This document shows positions 1 through 7,538 of a stretch of 13,800 nucleotides of DNA, one piece after another. Made by a program: the position numbers and the translations under genes. This DNA is from Nitrospira sp. (GTDB lineage: Bacteria > Nitrospirota > Nitrospiria > Nitrospirales > Nitrospiraceae): contig JACOEF010000479.1 of assembly GCA_024998705.1 (NCBI GenBank), forward strand, positions 1 through 13,800. The letters are read 5' to 3'. The number at the start of each line of letters is the position of its first letter. Within the stretch, counting starts at the first letter, position 1. The notes beneath the pieces were generated by a model, which was not told the origin of the DNA, searched no databases, and saw nothing but the letters and a program-made list of their open reading frames with translations.

Positions 1-1
1 G

Positions 2-3000
2 GCCGCGTTGGCCGCCGGATTGTTGCTGCCGGAACTGCGGGTGGTCGTGCGGACCGGCGACACGCCCATGACCGAGCGGCAACAGATGCTTCGGCGTCCG
101 CCGCATATTCTGATTACGACTCCCGAATCGCTGTTCATCCTGCTGACGGCGGAAAAAAGCCGGATGATGCTGAAGACCGTACGCACGGTCATCGTGGATG
201 AAATTCATGCCGTAGCTCCCAATAAACGGGGGGCGCATTTGGCCCTGTCTCTGGAGCGGGTGGCGGCGCTCACCGGCGCCGGAGTTCAACGCATCGGCCT
301 CTCGGCCACGCAGCGACCCATCGAAACCGTGGCCGCATTTTTGGTGGGAAATAGAGGCTGGTCAAGCGTGAAGCGTGAAGCGTCTCTCGCGGGAGACGGG
401 ACGAACGACGAGATACGAACAACGAACGACGTGATGATCATCGACGTGGGGCATCGCCGCGATATGGATCTGGCGGTTGACGTGCCGAAGGACGAACTCG
501 GGGCCGTCGCGACGAATGCGATTTGGAGCGATGTGTATGATCGTGTCGCCGCGCTGGTCGAAGCGCACCGTTCTACCCTGGTATTTGTGAATACGCGACG
601 GCTGGCCGAGCGGGTCTCGCATTATTTGGAGGAGCGCTTGCGGCATCTTGGGGAAGGGGGGGTCGCGGCGCATCACGGCAGTCTGTCGCGGCAGATTCGC
701 CTGTCGGCGGAGGATCGTTTGAAAACGGGGAGGGTGCGGGTGGTGGTGGCGACGGCGTCGTTGGAACTCGGTATCGATGTCGGCACCGTCGATCTCGTGT
801 GCCAGATCGGGTCCCCCCGCTCGATCGCTACGGGCCTCCAGCGCATCGGTCGGGCAGGCCATTGGATTCATGCCATTCCCAAGGGGCGCCTTTTTGCCAC
901 CACGCGTGACGAATTGATCGAATGCGCCGCGTTGATCCGGGCGATCAGGGCCGGAGTGCTGGACCGCATCGAGGTCCCGCCTGCGCCGCTGGACGTGTTG
1001 GCGCAACAGATCGTGGCCGCCGCGGCGACCCAATCGTGGGACGAGACGGAGCTCTACGACCTGTGTCGCCGCGCGATGCCTTACCGCGATCTGGATCGGT
1101 CGATGTTCGATGCGGTGGTCACGATGCTCGCCGATGGATACGTGACCAGTCGGGGCCGGGGGCGGGCGTACCTCCATCACGATCGCATCAATCACCATAT
1201 TCGAGGCCGTCGCGGCGCTCGCCTGGCGGCCATCACCTCAGGCGGTGCGATCCCCGACACGGCCAATTATGCGGTGATTGCCGAGCCGGACGGCACGGTG
1301 GTGGGGTCGGTCGACGAGGATTTCGCAGTCGAGAGTTTGGCGGGAGACATTATCCTCCTGGGCAACACATCCTGGCGGATCAAAGGCGTGGAGACCGGCA
1401 AGATGCGGGTCGAGGATGCGCAAGGTGCTCCGCCGACGATTCCGTTCTGGCGCGGAGAGGCGCCGGCACGTACGGCGGAATTGTCTGCGGAAGTCGCGAG
1501 ACTCAAGGCGGATCTCGAGCAACGGCTCGGCGCCGACCAGTCGCTCTCCGCTGCTGTTTCGCCGCCGGTGCAGTGGCTGAAGCAGGAATGTGGCCTCGAT
1601 CAACGGGGTGCGCAACAGGCGGTCGAATATCTCCTGGCGGGCAAGGCGGTGCTGGGGATCGTCCCGACTCAGCAGACGATTGTTGCGGAGCGATTTTTCG
1701 ATGAAAGCGGCGGGATGCAGCTGGTCATCCATGCGCCGTTCGGCGGGCGTGTCAATCGGGCCTGGGGATTGGCATTGCGGAAGCGGTTTTGTGTCACGTT
1801 CGACTTCGAGTTGCAGGCCGCTGCCACGGATGAAGGCATCGTCCTGTCGTTGGGGGAGAAGCACAGCTTTCCGCTCGATACGGTGTTTGCGTTTCTGAAC
1901 GTCAACACGTTGCGCGAGGTGCTGACGCAGGCGGTCCTGCAAGCACCGATGTTCATGACGCGGTGGCGGTGGAATGCCTCGCGGGCCCTCGCGTTACTCC
2001 GGTTTGTGGGAGGGAAGCGGGTGGCGCCGCAGATTCAACGGATGCGTGCCGAAGATCTCCTCGCTGCGGGGTTTCCCGATGCGATCGCCTGTCAGGATAA
2101 TTTCCAGGGAGCGCGAACGGTCCGGCAGATTCCGGACCACCCGTTGGCGCAAGAAACCATTCGCGATTGTCTGACGGAGGCGATGGATGTCGACGGCTTG
2201 ATGGCCGTGCTGGAGAAGATCGAACAGGGCGCAATCACTTGTGTGGCGGTCGATACGCCGATGCCGTCGGCCTTCTGTCACGAAATTTTGAATGCCAATC
2301 CTTACGCCTTTCTCGATGATGCGCCGCTGGAGGAACGCCGGGCCCGGGCGGTGGACATGCGGCGTAGTTTGCCCCCTGAGCTGGCAGGCGAACTGGGTGC
2401 ACTGGATCAATCGGCTATCGACCAGGACATCGAAGAGTCCTGGCCGGTGGTGCGGGACGCGGAGGAATTCCACGACGCGCTGTTGTCGCTGGGCTGGGTA
2501 CCCTGTGAGCGCATGCCTGGTTGGGATCTGCTGGTGCCGACGCTGGCGGCGGCCGGTCGTGTCGTCACGCTCTGGCAGGGTGAGATGAAGCTGGGGTGGC
2601 TGGCAGCGGAGTATCGCCACTACGCAGGCCTTCTGTTTCCTGAAGCACGAATCGATCCGGCGACCGGTCCGGTCGGAGTGGCAGCAGAGGTCGAATTGGA
2701 AGCGGTCCTGAACCGTGTGGTCTTGGGATGGATGGAGTGTATCGGTCCGACCACGGCCATGGACCTGTCACGGACGCTGCACCTGTCCGAGTCGGACATG
2801 CAGACCACGTTTATGCGACTCGAATCTCAAGGCCATCTGCTCCGGGGCCGCTTTTCGCCTCACGCGTCACAAACGACGGGCGACGTTGTTGAGTGGTGCC
2901 ATCGCCGCCTGCTCGCCCGTATTCACCGGCTGACGATCGGGCGGTTGCGCAAGGAAATCGAACCGGTCACGGCCGCCGAGTTCATGCGATTCCTGTTTCA

Positions 3001-4078
3001 GTGGCAACATGCGGCGCCGGGCGCGCGGCTGCATGGCGAGGCCGGACTCCTGGAAGTCGTCACGCAACTCGGCGGGTTTGAGGCCGCTGCATCGGCCTGG
3101 GAATCCCAGATCCTCCGGGTCCGCATGGCCAAGTATCAACCTGAATGGCTTGATCGGCTGTGTTTGAGTGGGGCCCTGATGTGGGGGCGCCTCACACCGC
3201 ATCCCCGCCTGATGCAGGAGTTGAATCCTGTGTCGGGTCGTCGCGTGATTCCGACCCGCGTCGCGCCGGTGAGTCTCTTTGCGCGCGAAGACGGGCCGGT
3301 CTTGCTGGCGGCGGCCGGTGAGGAGCTGGCGCATCTGGATCTGTCCGCACGCTTGAGCGGATCGGCGCAGGCTGTTCGACGGTGTCTGCAGGAGCGGGGT
3401 GCGAGTTTTTTCAGCGAGCTGTTGCACGGGAGCCGATTGTTGGCTTCCGAAGTGGAAGATGGCTTGTGGGAACTCGTCGCGGCGGGTCTGGTGACCGCGG
3501 ACGGATTTGACAACCTGCGCGCGCTGATCGATCCGAAACGGCGGCGTGCCGAAGCCTCCGATCGAAGCCGGCGGCCGCGTCATGTCGGCGGCCGGTGGTC
3601 GCTCTTGAGATCACGCGAGGGCTGTCAGCCGCCGTCTTCCAGCCTGACGGAGCCTGTGGCGCGCCGGTTATTGCAACGGTATGGAGTGGTGTTTCGGGAC
3701 CTCTTGGGGCGAGAGTCGATGGTGTCGTCGTGGCGTGATCTGCTGGTCTGTTACCGGCGACTCGAATTGACCGGAGAGGTTCGTGGGGGTCGGTTTGTGA
3801 CTGGGTTTACGGGCGAGCAGTTCGCCTTGCCTGGTGCGCTCGAAGCGTTGCGCGCACTCAAGAAACGGCCGGGCGCTGCGACGCAGCAAGAGATCAAGTT
3901 GTCCGCCGCCGATCCGCTGAATCTCGCAGGGCTGATCCTGCCGGGGCCTCGCATTGCGGCGGTGTTATCCAACTTCGTGGTCTTTCGCGACGGCATGGTG
4001 GTACGCACGGTGACGGGGCGTGAGACGAACGACCGGCCCCTGTCGCCTGTTCTCGAGGTCGGCCGTGTCGGCGGATAG
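2..4078 (+). CDS. lhr: Lhr-family superfamily 2 helicase, 5' partial
   Basis: ATP-dependent 3'-5' nucleic-acid helicase of the large Lhr type, linked in other bacteria to DNA repair and cytoplasmic. The frame is open from base 2; the Q motif and Walker A (motif I) lie upstream. Counting from the TTG codon at base 8, visible motifs are TPESL (residues 38-42), DEIH (64-67, motif II), SAT (99-101, motif III), FVNTRRLAERV (motif IV), HHGSLSR, then ATASLELGIDVG and QRIGRAGH (motifs V and VI). A long Lhr-type C-terminal region follows up to a TAG stop. With 1356 visible residues plus a missing N-terminus, the length suits bacterial Lhr (about 1500). Residues about 118-142 are a hydrophilic insertion encoded by a repeat and absent from the Lhr pattern I know between FLVG and DVGHRRD. 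The gene converges on the UspA gene with 28 bases between them. Family call is sure; the biological role here is inferred. Confidence 0.95.
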   Translation, partial: AALAAGLLLPELRVVVRTGDTPMTERQQMLRRPPHILITTPESLFILLTAEKSRMMLKTVRTVIVDEIHAVAPNKRGAHLALSLERVAALTGAGVQRIGLSATQRPIETVAAFLVGNRGWSSVKREASLAGDGTNDEIRTTNDVMIIDVGHRRDMDLAVDVPKDELGAVATNAIWSDVYDRVAALVEAHRSTLVFVNTRRLAERVSHYLEERLRHLGEGGVAAHHGSLSRQIRLSAEDRLKTGRVRVVVATASLELGIDVGTVDLVCQIGSPRSIATGLQRIGRAGHWIHAIPKGRLFATTRDELIECAALIRAIRAGVLDRIEVPPAPLDVLAQQIVAAAATQSWDETELYDLCRRAMPYRDLDRSMFDAVVTMLADGYVTSRGRGRAYLHHDRINHHIRGRRGARLAAITSGGAIPDTANYAVIAEPDGTVVGSVDEDFAVESLAGDIILLGNTSWRIKGVETGKMRVEDAQGAPPTIPFWRGEAPARTAELSAEVARLKADLEQRLGADQSLSAAVSPPVQWLKQECGLDQRGAQQAVEYLLAGKAVLGIVPTQQTIVAERFFDESGGMQLVIHAPFGGRVNRAWGLALRKRFCVTFDFELQAAATDEGIVLSLGEKHSFPLDTVFAFLNVNTLREVLTQAVLQAPMFMTRWRWNASRALALLRFVGGKRVAPQIQRMRAEDLLAAGFPDAIACQDNFQGARTVRQIPDHPLAQETIRDCLTEAMDVDGLMAVLEKIEQGAITCVAVDTPMPSAFCHEILNANPYAFLDDAPLEERRARAVDMRRSLPPELAGELGALDQSAIDQDIEESWPVVRDAEEFHDALLSLGWVPCERMPGWDLLVPTLAAAGRVVTLWQGEMKLGWLAAEYRHYAGLLFPEARIDPATGPVGVAAEVELEAVLNRVVLGWMECIGPTTAMDLSRTLHLSESDMQTTFMRLESQGHLLRGRFSPHASQTTGDVVEWCHRRLLARIHRLTIGRLRKEIEPVTAAEFMRFLFQWQHAAPGARLHGEAGLLEVVTQLGGFEAAASAWESQILRVRMAKYQPEWLDRLCLSGALMWGRLTPHPRLMQELNPVSGRRVIPTRVAPVSLFAREDGPVLLAAAGEELAHLDLSARLSGSAQAVRRCLQERGASFFSELLHGSRLLASEVEDGLWELVAAGLVTADGFDNLRALIDPKRRRAEASDRSRRPRHVGGRWSLLRSREGCQPPSSSLTEPVARRLLQRYGVVFRDLLGRESMVSSWRDLLVCYRRLELTGEVRGGRFVTGFTGEQFALPGALEALRALKKRPGAATQQEIKLSAADPLNLAGLILPGPRIAAVLSNFVVFRDGMVVRTVTGRETNDRPLSPVLEVGRVGG
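364..431. repeat. Short composite repeat inside the helicase gene
   Basis: Bases 365-383 are 2.7 tandem copies of AGCGTGA. They run into a 6-bp hairpin, CGTCTC (381-386) and GAGACG (393-398) with loop TCGCGG. Two exact copies of ACGAACGACG follow (401-410 and 422-431). The block keeps the reading frame and supplies about 23 codons between the two halves of a conserved stretch of the helicase. The unit style resembles short intergenic repeats I associate with Nitrospira genomes (memory, not a search). A related fragment lies at 13096-13120. Confidence 0.75.
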
Positions 4079-4106
4079 TAATGGTCTGCGGAGTGCGTGA
4101 TTCGGA

Positions 4107-4952
4107 TCACACCAGTTTGGCTGGAATCGCGAGCAGTGGACAGCGTGCGCCGCGGAGCACGCGTTCCGTAGTGCTGCCGCGCAACATGTCGAACAGGCTG
4201 TCCTGTCCCTTCGTCGCCATCACAATCAAATCCACGTCGAATTCTTCGCCGGCCGCCAGAATCCATTCTACCGGGTCGCCTTTTCCGAAGAGCTGATTCC
4301 AGGACCAGCCCGCTTTTTGCGGCATGTTCAGCGAGGTCACGTCCGGCTCCTTGCCCGCATGGACCAGTGTCAGTGAAACGGCCGGACTGTTCAATTGTGA
4401 GATCAGCGTGCACGCGGCATCGATGGCGGGCTGGGAAGGCGGTTGGAGGGACATTGGTATGAGCAGGCGCTGGAGTGTGGTCTGGCCAGTTTCCCGGTCG
4501 ACAAACCCTTCCACGTGCGAGGGGACGAACAACGTCTTCATATGCATTTCACGCGAGCCCGGTGTTGCGAGCGTCTGATGCACCCAGCGGGCAAACCCCT
4601 CGTGTTGGTGTGTGGCCAGGACCATGAGGTCGGTCGGCGACGACGCCAGATGATGGATGATGGCCTGCTTGGCATCGGCCGCCAGGGCTCGTACCTTCCG
4701 GATCCTGATCCCGAGTGTGGTCACATCGCTCTTGGAGCTGGATTCCGGGAGCAGCCCCCATTGTGCCAGTGTCGGGCGGATACGGGGAAAATCTTCGAAT
4801 CCCTCCGGCGAGACGGCCGGGTCCACGTGCAGGATGGTCAACTCGGCATGAAACACCAGTGCCAGTTTCAGGGCATGGGCAAATGCCACCTGACTATCCT
4901 TCGAAAAATCAGTGGGGTGAAAGATTCGATGAATCGTGAGCGGAGCCGTCAT
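4107..4952 (-). CDS. Universal stress protein, two UspA domains
   Basis: A 281-residue protein made of two tandem UspA folds, a usual layout for double Usp proteins; presumed cytoplasmic and linked to stress survival. Domain 1 (about residues 6-150) opens with RIFHPTDFSKDSQVAFAHAL, the standard first strand and helix. Domain 2 (about 160-281) opens with LQRLLIPMSL and ends with MATKGQDSLFDMLRGSTTER. In domain 2 the nucleotide loop GxxG(9x)GS is nearly kept, the first Gly being Ala. In domain 1 the matching segment (THQHEGFARWVHQTLATPGS) is badly degraded, so ATP binding there is doubtful. The start is the ATG at 4950-4952; AGGAG (complement of 4965-4969) lies 12 bases upstream, a little far. 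The gene is separated from the upstream lipoprotein gene on the same strand by 54 bases and may share its transcript. The exact stress is unknown. Confidence 0.9.
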   Translation of the reverse strand: MTAPLTIHRIFHPTDFSKDSQVAFAHALKLALVFHAELTILHVDPAVSPEGFEDFPRIRPTLAQWGLLPESSSKSDVTTLGIRIRKVRALAADAKQAIIHHLASSPTDLMVLATHQHEGFARWVHQTLATPGSREMHMKTLFVPSHVEGFVDRETGQTTLQRLLIPMSLQPPSQPAIDAACTLISQLNSPAVSLTLVHAGKEPDVTSLNMPQKAGWSWNQLFGKGDPVEWILAAGEEFDVDLIVMATKGQDSLFDMLRGSTTERVLRGARCPLLAIPAKLV

Positions 4953-4971
4953 GTCGATGTCACACTCCTGT

Positions 4972-4993
4972 GAGGGGCCGTGGAGGGGCCGTG
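4972..4993. repeat. Tandem duplication of an 11-base unit
   Basis: GAGGGGCCGTG occurs twice back to back (4972-4982 and 4983-4993) in the short gap between the lipoprotein gene and the UspA gene. It looks like a local slippage duplication just upstream of the UspA ribosome site. No function is evident. Confidence 0.8.
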
Positions 4994-5006
4994 ATAGTGA
5001 CTGCAG

Positions 5007-5402
5007 TCATCGTGTCGGTGATTGCAGGTTGTTCAGCAAGTCGGTGGGGGAGGCCTGTTGAGACTGGCTCCACCGGCTATAGGCGTCCTGCGCATGGGGC
5101 TGAAAAGCAGGGGCTTCGACGGTACCGGTGAGGTGGTTCAGCGAGACCAGGTACTCGCCTTGCCCGCGAGCCGCATCGGCTTCCAGATTGTCCGCGTTAT
5201 AGGCCGCGAAGGCCGCCACTTTGTGTTCGGGTTTCAGCAGGCCGTCTTCATTCCACCAGATACGGCCCGAAGTCGTCCCGGTGAGATTGGAGGTGGAGTC
5301 AGTGGTCTCTTTGAAAGTCGCTTTGAAGGAGCAAGCCGAGAGTAGCAGGAGAAGTGACAGCCCGCCGAATGCGGCGACGATCGGACGATGATTGGCAATC
5401 AT
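5007..5402 (-). CDS. Small lipoprotein, DUF3015-like
   Basis: A 131-residue predicted lipoprotein. The N-terminus has a short charged start, a hydrophobic core (GGLSLLLLL) and a lipobox, LSAC, so Cys24 should be lipidated after signal peptidase II cleavage. The mature part has a Ser/Thr-rich stretch (TTDSTSNLTGTTSG), then KVAAFAAYNADNLEADAARG and GQGEYLVSLNHLTG. The last two resemble the conserved ARGxGEYLxSLAxLxG core of DUF3015 proteins; that match is from memory. The start is the ATG at 5400-5402, with AAGGAG (complement of 5410-5415) 7 bases upstream. It is divergent from the DUF3617-like gene and lies upstream of uspA on the same strand. Its function is unknown; the site of action is the periplasmic face of a membrane. 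Confidence 0.85.
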   Translation of the reverse strand: MIANHRPIVAAFGGLSLLLLLSACSFKATFKETTDSTSNLTGTTSGRIWWNEDGLLKPEHKVAAFAAYNADNLEADAARGQGEYLVSLNHLTGTVEAPAFQPHAQDAYSRWSQSQQASPTDLLNNLQSPTR

Positions 5403-5449
5403 GCGTGTACTCCTTGTATGAGGCCAACGGCACGGATGTGATGATGGCG

Positions 5450-5455
5450 ACTATA
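5450..5455 (-). promoter_or_regulatory. Possible -10 element for the lipoprotein gene
   Basis: The complement reads TATAGT (5 of 6 to TATAAT), about 47 bases upstream of the lipoprotein start. No convincing -35 hexamer lies at 16-18 bases, so this is a weak call resting on position and the -10 alone. Confidence 0.35.
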
Positions 5456-5533
5456 CCATAGTGGCGGCCAAATTGAGCCAGGAGAGCTGCCGGATTCGAT
5501 GCGGTCCGGCGGCGTCTGCGGGGAACGTGACCG

Positions 5534-5562
5534 TTGACAATAATGCAGAGCATGAGCACAAT
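5534..5562 (+). promoter_or_regulatory. Sigma-70 type promoter for the DUF3617-like gene
   Basis: A perfect TTGACA (5534-5539), a 17-base spacer, and CACAAT (5557-5562, 4 of 6 to TATAAT). It would start transcription near 5569 and leave a leader of about 90 bases before the ATG at 5663. It sits in the 260-base divergent intergenic region. Confidence 0.55.
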
Positions 5563-5662
5563 CTTGAAGGCCTTGATGGGGCAGAACTTCGGGCGAGGCG
5601 GTCTGGGGGGATCACATGGACCCAGAGGCCGGCGCGCCCCGGTACGATGAGGAGGCTTGAAA

Positions 5663-6103
5663 ATGAAGACGTGTGTCGTGCTGTTTGGGATTATCGGTGT
5701 GACCCTGTGGGGGGCGCCGGTGTGGGCGGAATCGGTTCCTTTGAAACCAGGTGAATATCAAGTGACCGCGGTGACGGATGCCAGCAACGGGGAGGCGGGC
5801 AAACCGGACAGCCGCACTCGCTGTGTGAAGGAAGAACATCTCGCCAATCCGGCTGCGGTGTTTAACTACTACGCCGTGAATGGGTTTCAGCCCAATCCGT
5901 CGAACAAGGTACTGAATGTGTCGATCCAAGGCGGGAAAGTCAGTTATGACATCGAAGGTGTCTATGCGGTCACTCGCGTGGAGGGGACGGTGTCTTCCAC
6001 TGGTTTTGCCGTGGTACGCAAAGCCACGCCCAAGGGTGATCATGCCTTGTCAGTGACTATGAAAGTCGATGCGAAACGAACCGGGGATTGCCCCGGCAAG
6101 TGA
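5663..6103 (+). CDS. Secreted DUF3617-like protein
   Basis: A 146-residue exported protein. Residues 1 to about 22 (MKTCVVLFGIIGVTL to PVWA) form a Sec signal peptide with a likely cut after VWA. The mature protein begins with a PGEYQVTA strand, then TRCVKEEHL with one Cys, and ends with AKRTGDCPGK with a second Cys. This layout (a P-G-x-W/Y-x-V opening, a CVxxEx motif, a final RTGxC) is that of DUF3617, a periplasmic family of unknown function; the two cysteines probably form a disulfide. I choose ATG 5663 over the in-frame TTG at 5657, because GGAGG at 5651-5655 is 7 bases from the ATG and only 1 base from the TTG. The gene stands alone between a divergent lipoprotein gene and a convergent RnfD-DUF2330 gene. 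Confidence 0.85.
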   Translation: MKTCVVLFGIIGVTLWGAPVWAESVPLKPGEYQVTAVTDASNGEAGKPDSRTRCVKEEHLANPAAVFNYYAVNGFQPNPSNKVLNVSIQGGKVSYDIEGVYAVTRVEGTVSSTGFAVVRKATPKGDHALSVTMKVDAKRTGDCPGK

Positions 6104-6148
6104 TGTCGTTCAGGTTGCGTGTGGACTCTTCGCTATGTCTGCTGATAC

Positions 6149-6172
6149 GGAGGCCGGGTTGTCCCGTCCTCC
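6149..6172. terminator. Hairpin between convergent genes, possible bidirectional terminator
   Basis: GGAGG, one mismatched base, CGGG, loop TTGT, CCCG, one mismatched base, CCTCC: nine pairs around one C/T mismatch. It falls in the 88-base gap between the DUF3617-like gene and the convergent RnfD-DUF2330 gene. There is no T-run on either side, so it is not a canonical intrinsic terminator. Confidence 0.45.
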
Positions 6173-6191
6173 TCGGTGTCGCCTTCGTCCG

Positions 6192-7538
6192 CTAGTTCCT
6201 CCACAAGCGCTGATACCACTTCTTTTCTTCGCCGGGCGTCAACGAGGCGATGTTCATCGTCTTGCGGATGTCACCGATGTTCCAGCCTGTCAGGGAGGCC
6301 AGCGTCTGCGCTTCCCGCTCGTACCGCTCCCGTAGTTGTTGGCGGTACACTGTGGCGGCCGCGCATTCATCGGTTCCGGTCCAGGGGTGTCGCAGAATGT
6401 AGCGTGCCTGGAAGTTGCCGCGATCCGAGGTTTCCTGGAACATCAGGTCTTCGGGGAAGTGCGCGGCATCGTAGCGGACGTGCAATCGGGTCAGGAACAC
6501 GTTTTGCGACATCGGTATGCTTTTGCCCATCCGCTCGTTGTTGTCCTGCCAGAACACACCCACCCCGCGCAGTTCTTCCGCAGAGAGTGGATTGGCCGCG
6601 CAGGGGTCGCACCAGTTCATGTCCCAGGCATACTCCATGAAAACGCCGCGCTCACTTTCCCGTTTCACCTGTTGCGTGAACAGGTCGCGATAGAAGTCTC
6701 CGAACTTGTCTTTCACGTACAGCGGAATTTCCTGTGCCTCAGGGAGTCGCACCGTCCGATAGTTTGTCGTTTCCACCCGGCCCTGCTTCGTCAGGAAATA
6801 GATAAACAGTTCCTGCGCGCCGTCGGCATTCACCGTGCCGAGCCGGATCGGCAGGATGAACTTCGGTGACTCAAAGGCGATCTGGAGTGGCCGGAGGTGC
6901 GTAAAGCCGAGCTTTGTTTGCTCACCCAGGTTCACTCTCGCCACAAAAAATTTCATGTCCTGTTTCAGATAGCTGTGCAGAACCGCCGACGCGCCGTTCG
7001 GGATGCGGTAGCCGTTCTCGACCAGCCAGGTTTCAAGGCCGTGACTTTCTTTGGCCGAGAGGATCAGGATGTCGTACTCGCCGACCGTGTACTGCGCCTC
7101 GACTGTCACGCCCAACGCTGTGTCGCGCTGTCGGGCGGGCGCTGCAGCCGGGGCCATGCTCTTCATTGCATCCATACTCCGGCGCTCCATTAATTCATAG
7201 CGTAGGCAGGGATTCTCATCGAAGTATTCCACCAGTCTCGGTGCCGAATAGTCGGCCAGATGTTTCAGCACTGCCGGATCCCCGACGTGGATTTGCTCCT
7301 TCTCCAGGATCGTCGGCACCGGCACCACCAGCGCAAACTCCTTCACGTCGCCCTTAAAGTCATTTGCCATCGTGATCACGGTCTTATTGTTGTGGCGTGC
7401 GATGGCCACTGCGGAGGCCTTGTTGAAAAGTTTGGTGTCGGCCTTGCCGACGTAGAAGCCGCAGAAAGCCGAGGCCTCGCCGCTCCAAGCGAGCAAGCCT
7501 AGGGTGAATAAGAGTGACGGAACGATGGTCTGTCTCAT
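6192..7538 (-). CDS. DUF2330 protein from the internal start (alternative product)
   Basis: If translation begins at the ATG at 7536-7538, the product is 448 residues with a normal Sec signal peptide (cut expected after GEASA) and a mature protein starting FCGFYVGKAD. This matches the usual form of DUF2330 proteins, which are separate secreted proteins in the cases I know. The ribosome site is AAGGAGG with 5-base spacing, stronger than most in this window. The mature protein holds the long DUF2330 core, a pair of cysteines in WCDPCA, and a C-terminus (EEKKWYQRLWRN) without a membrane anchor. Entry by this start would give an upstream RnfD-like protein only if translation also ended before it, and no in-frame stop does that. 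It is listed because both products are possible and the sequence cannot decide between them. Confidence 0.6.
   Translation of the reverse strand: MRQTIVPSLLFTLGLLAWSGEASAFCGFYVGKADTKLFNKASAVAIARHNNKTVITMANDFKGDVKEFALVVPVPTILEKEQIHVGDPAVLKHLADYSAPRLVEYFDENPCLRYELMERRSMDAMKSMAPAAAPARQRDTALGVTVEAQYTVGEYDILILSAKESHGLETWLVENGYRIPNGASAVLHSYLKQDMKFFVARVNLGEQTKLGFTHLRPLQIAFESPKFILPIRLGTVNADGAQELFIYFLTKQGRVETTNYRTVRLPEAQEIPLYVKDKFGDFYRDLFTQQVKRESERGVFMEYAWDMNWCDPCAANPLSAEELRGVGVFWQDNNERMGKSIPMSQNVFLTRLHVRYDAAHFPEDLMFQETSDRGNFQARYILRHPWTGTDECAAATVYRQQLRERYEREAQTLASLTGWNIGDIRKTMNIASLTPGEEKKWYQRLWRN

Noticed and set aside
362..3614. Long open frames on the - strand and in other + frames within the helicase gene
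   Set aside because: Shadows of a GC-rich gene: Arg/Pro/His-rich translations, no family motifs, no ribosome sites, fully overlapped by a clear helicase.
4096..4110. GTGAT-TCGG-ATCAC hairpin between the helicase and UspA genes as a terminator
   Set aside because: Only five pairs, no T-run, and the second arm lies in the last UspA codons.
5657..5662. TTG at 5657 as start of the DUF3617-like protein
   Set aside because: Only one base from GGAGG; the ATG at 5663 has correct spacing and gives a normal signal peptide.
5461..5754. A 97-codon + frame upstream of the DUF3617-like gene
   Set aside because: It overlaps the DUF3617-like start and its promoter, and its residue make-up is not protein-like.
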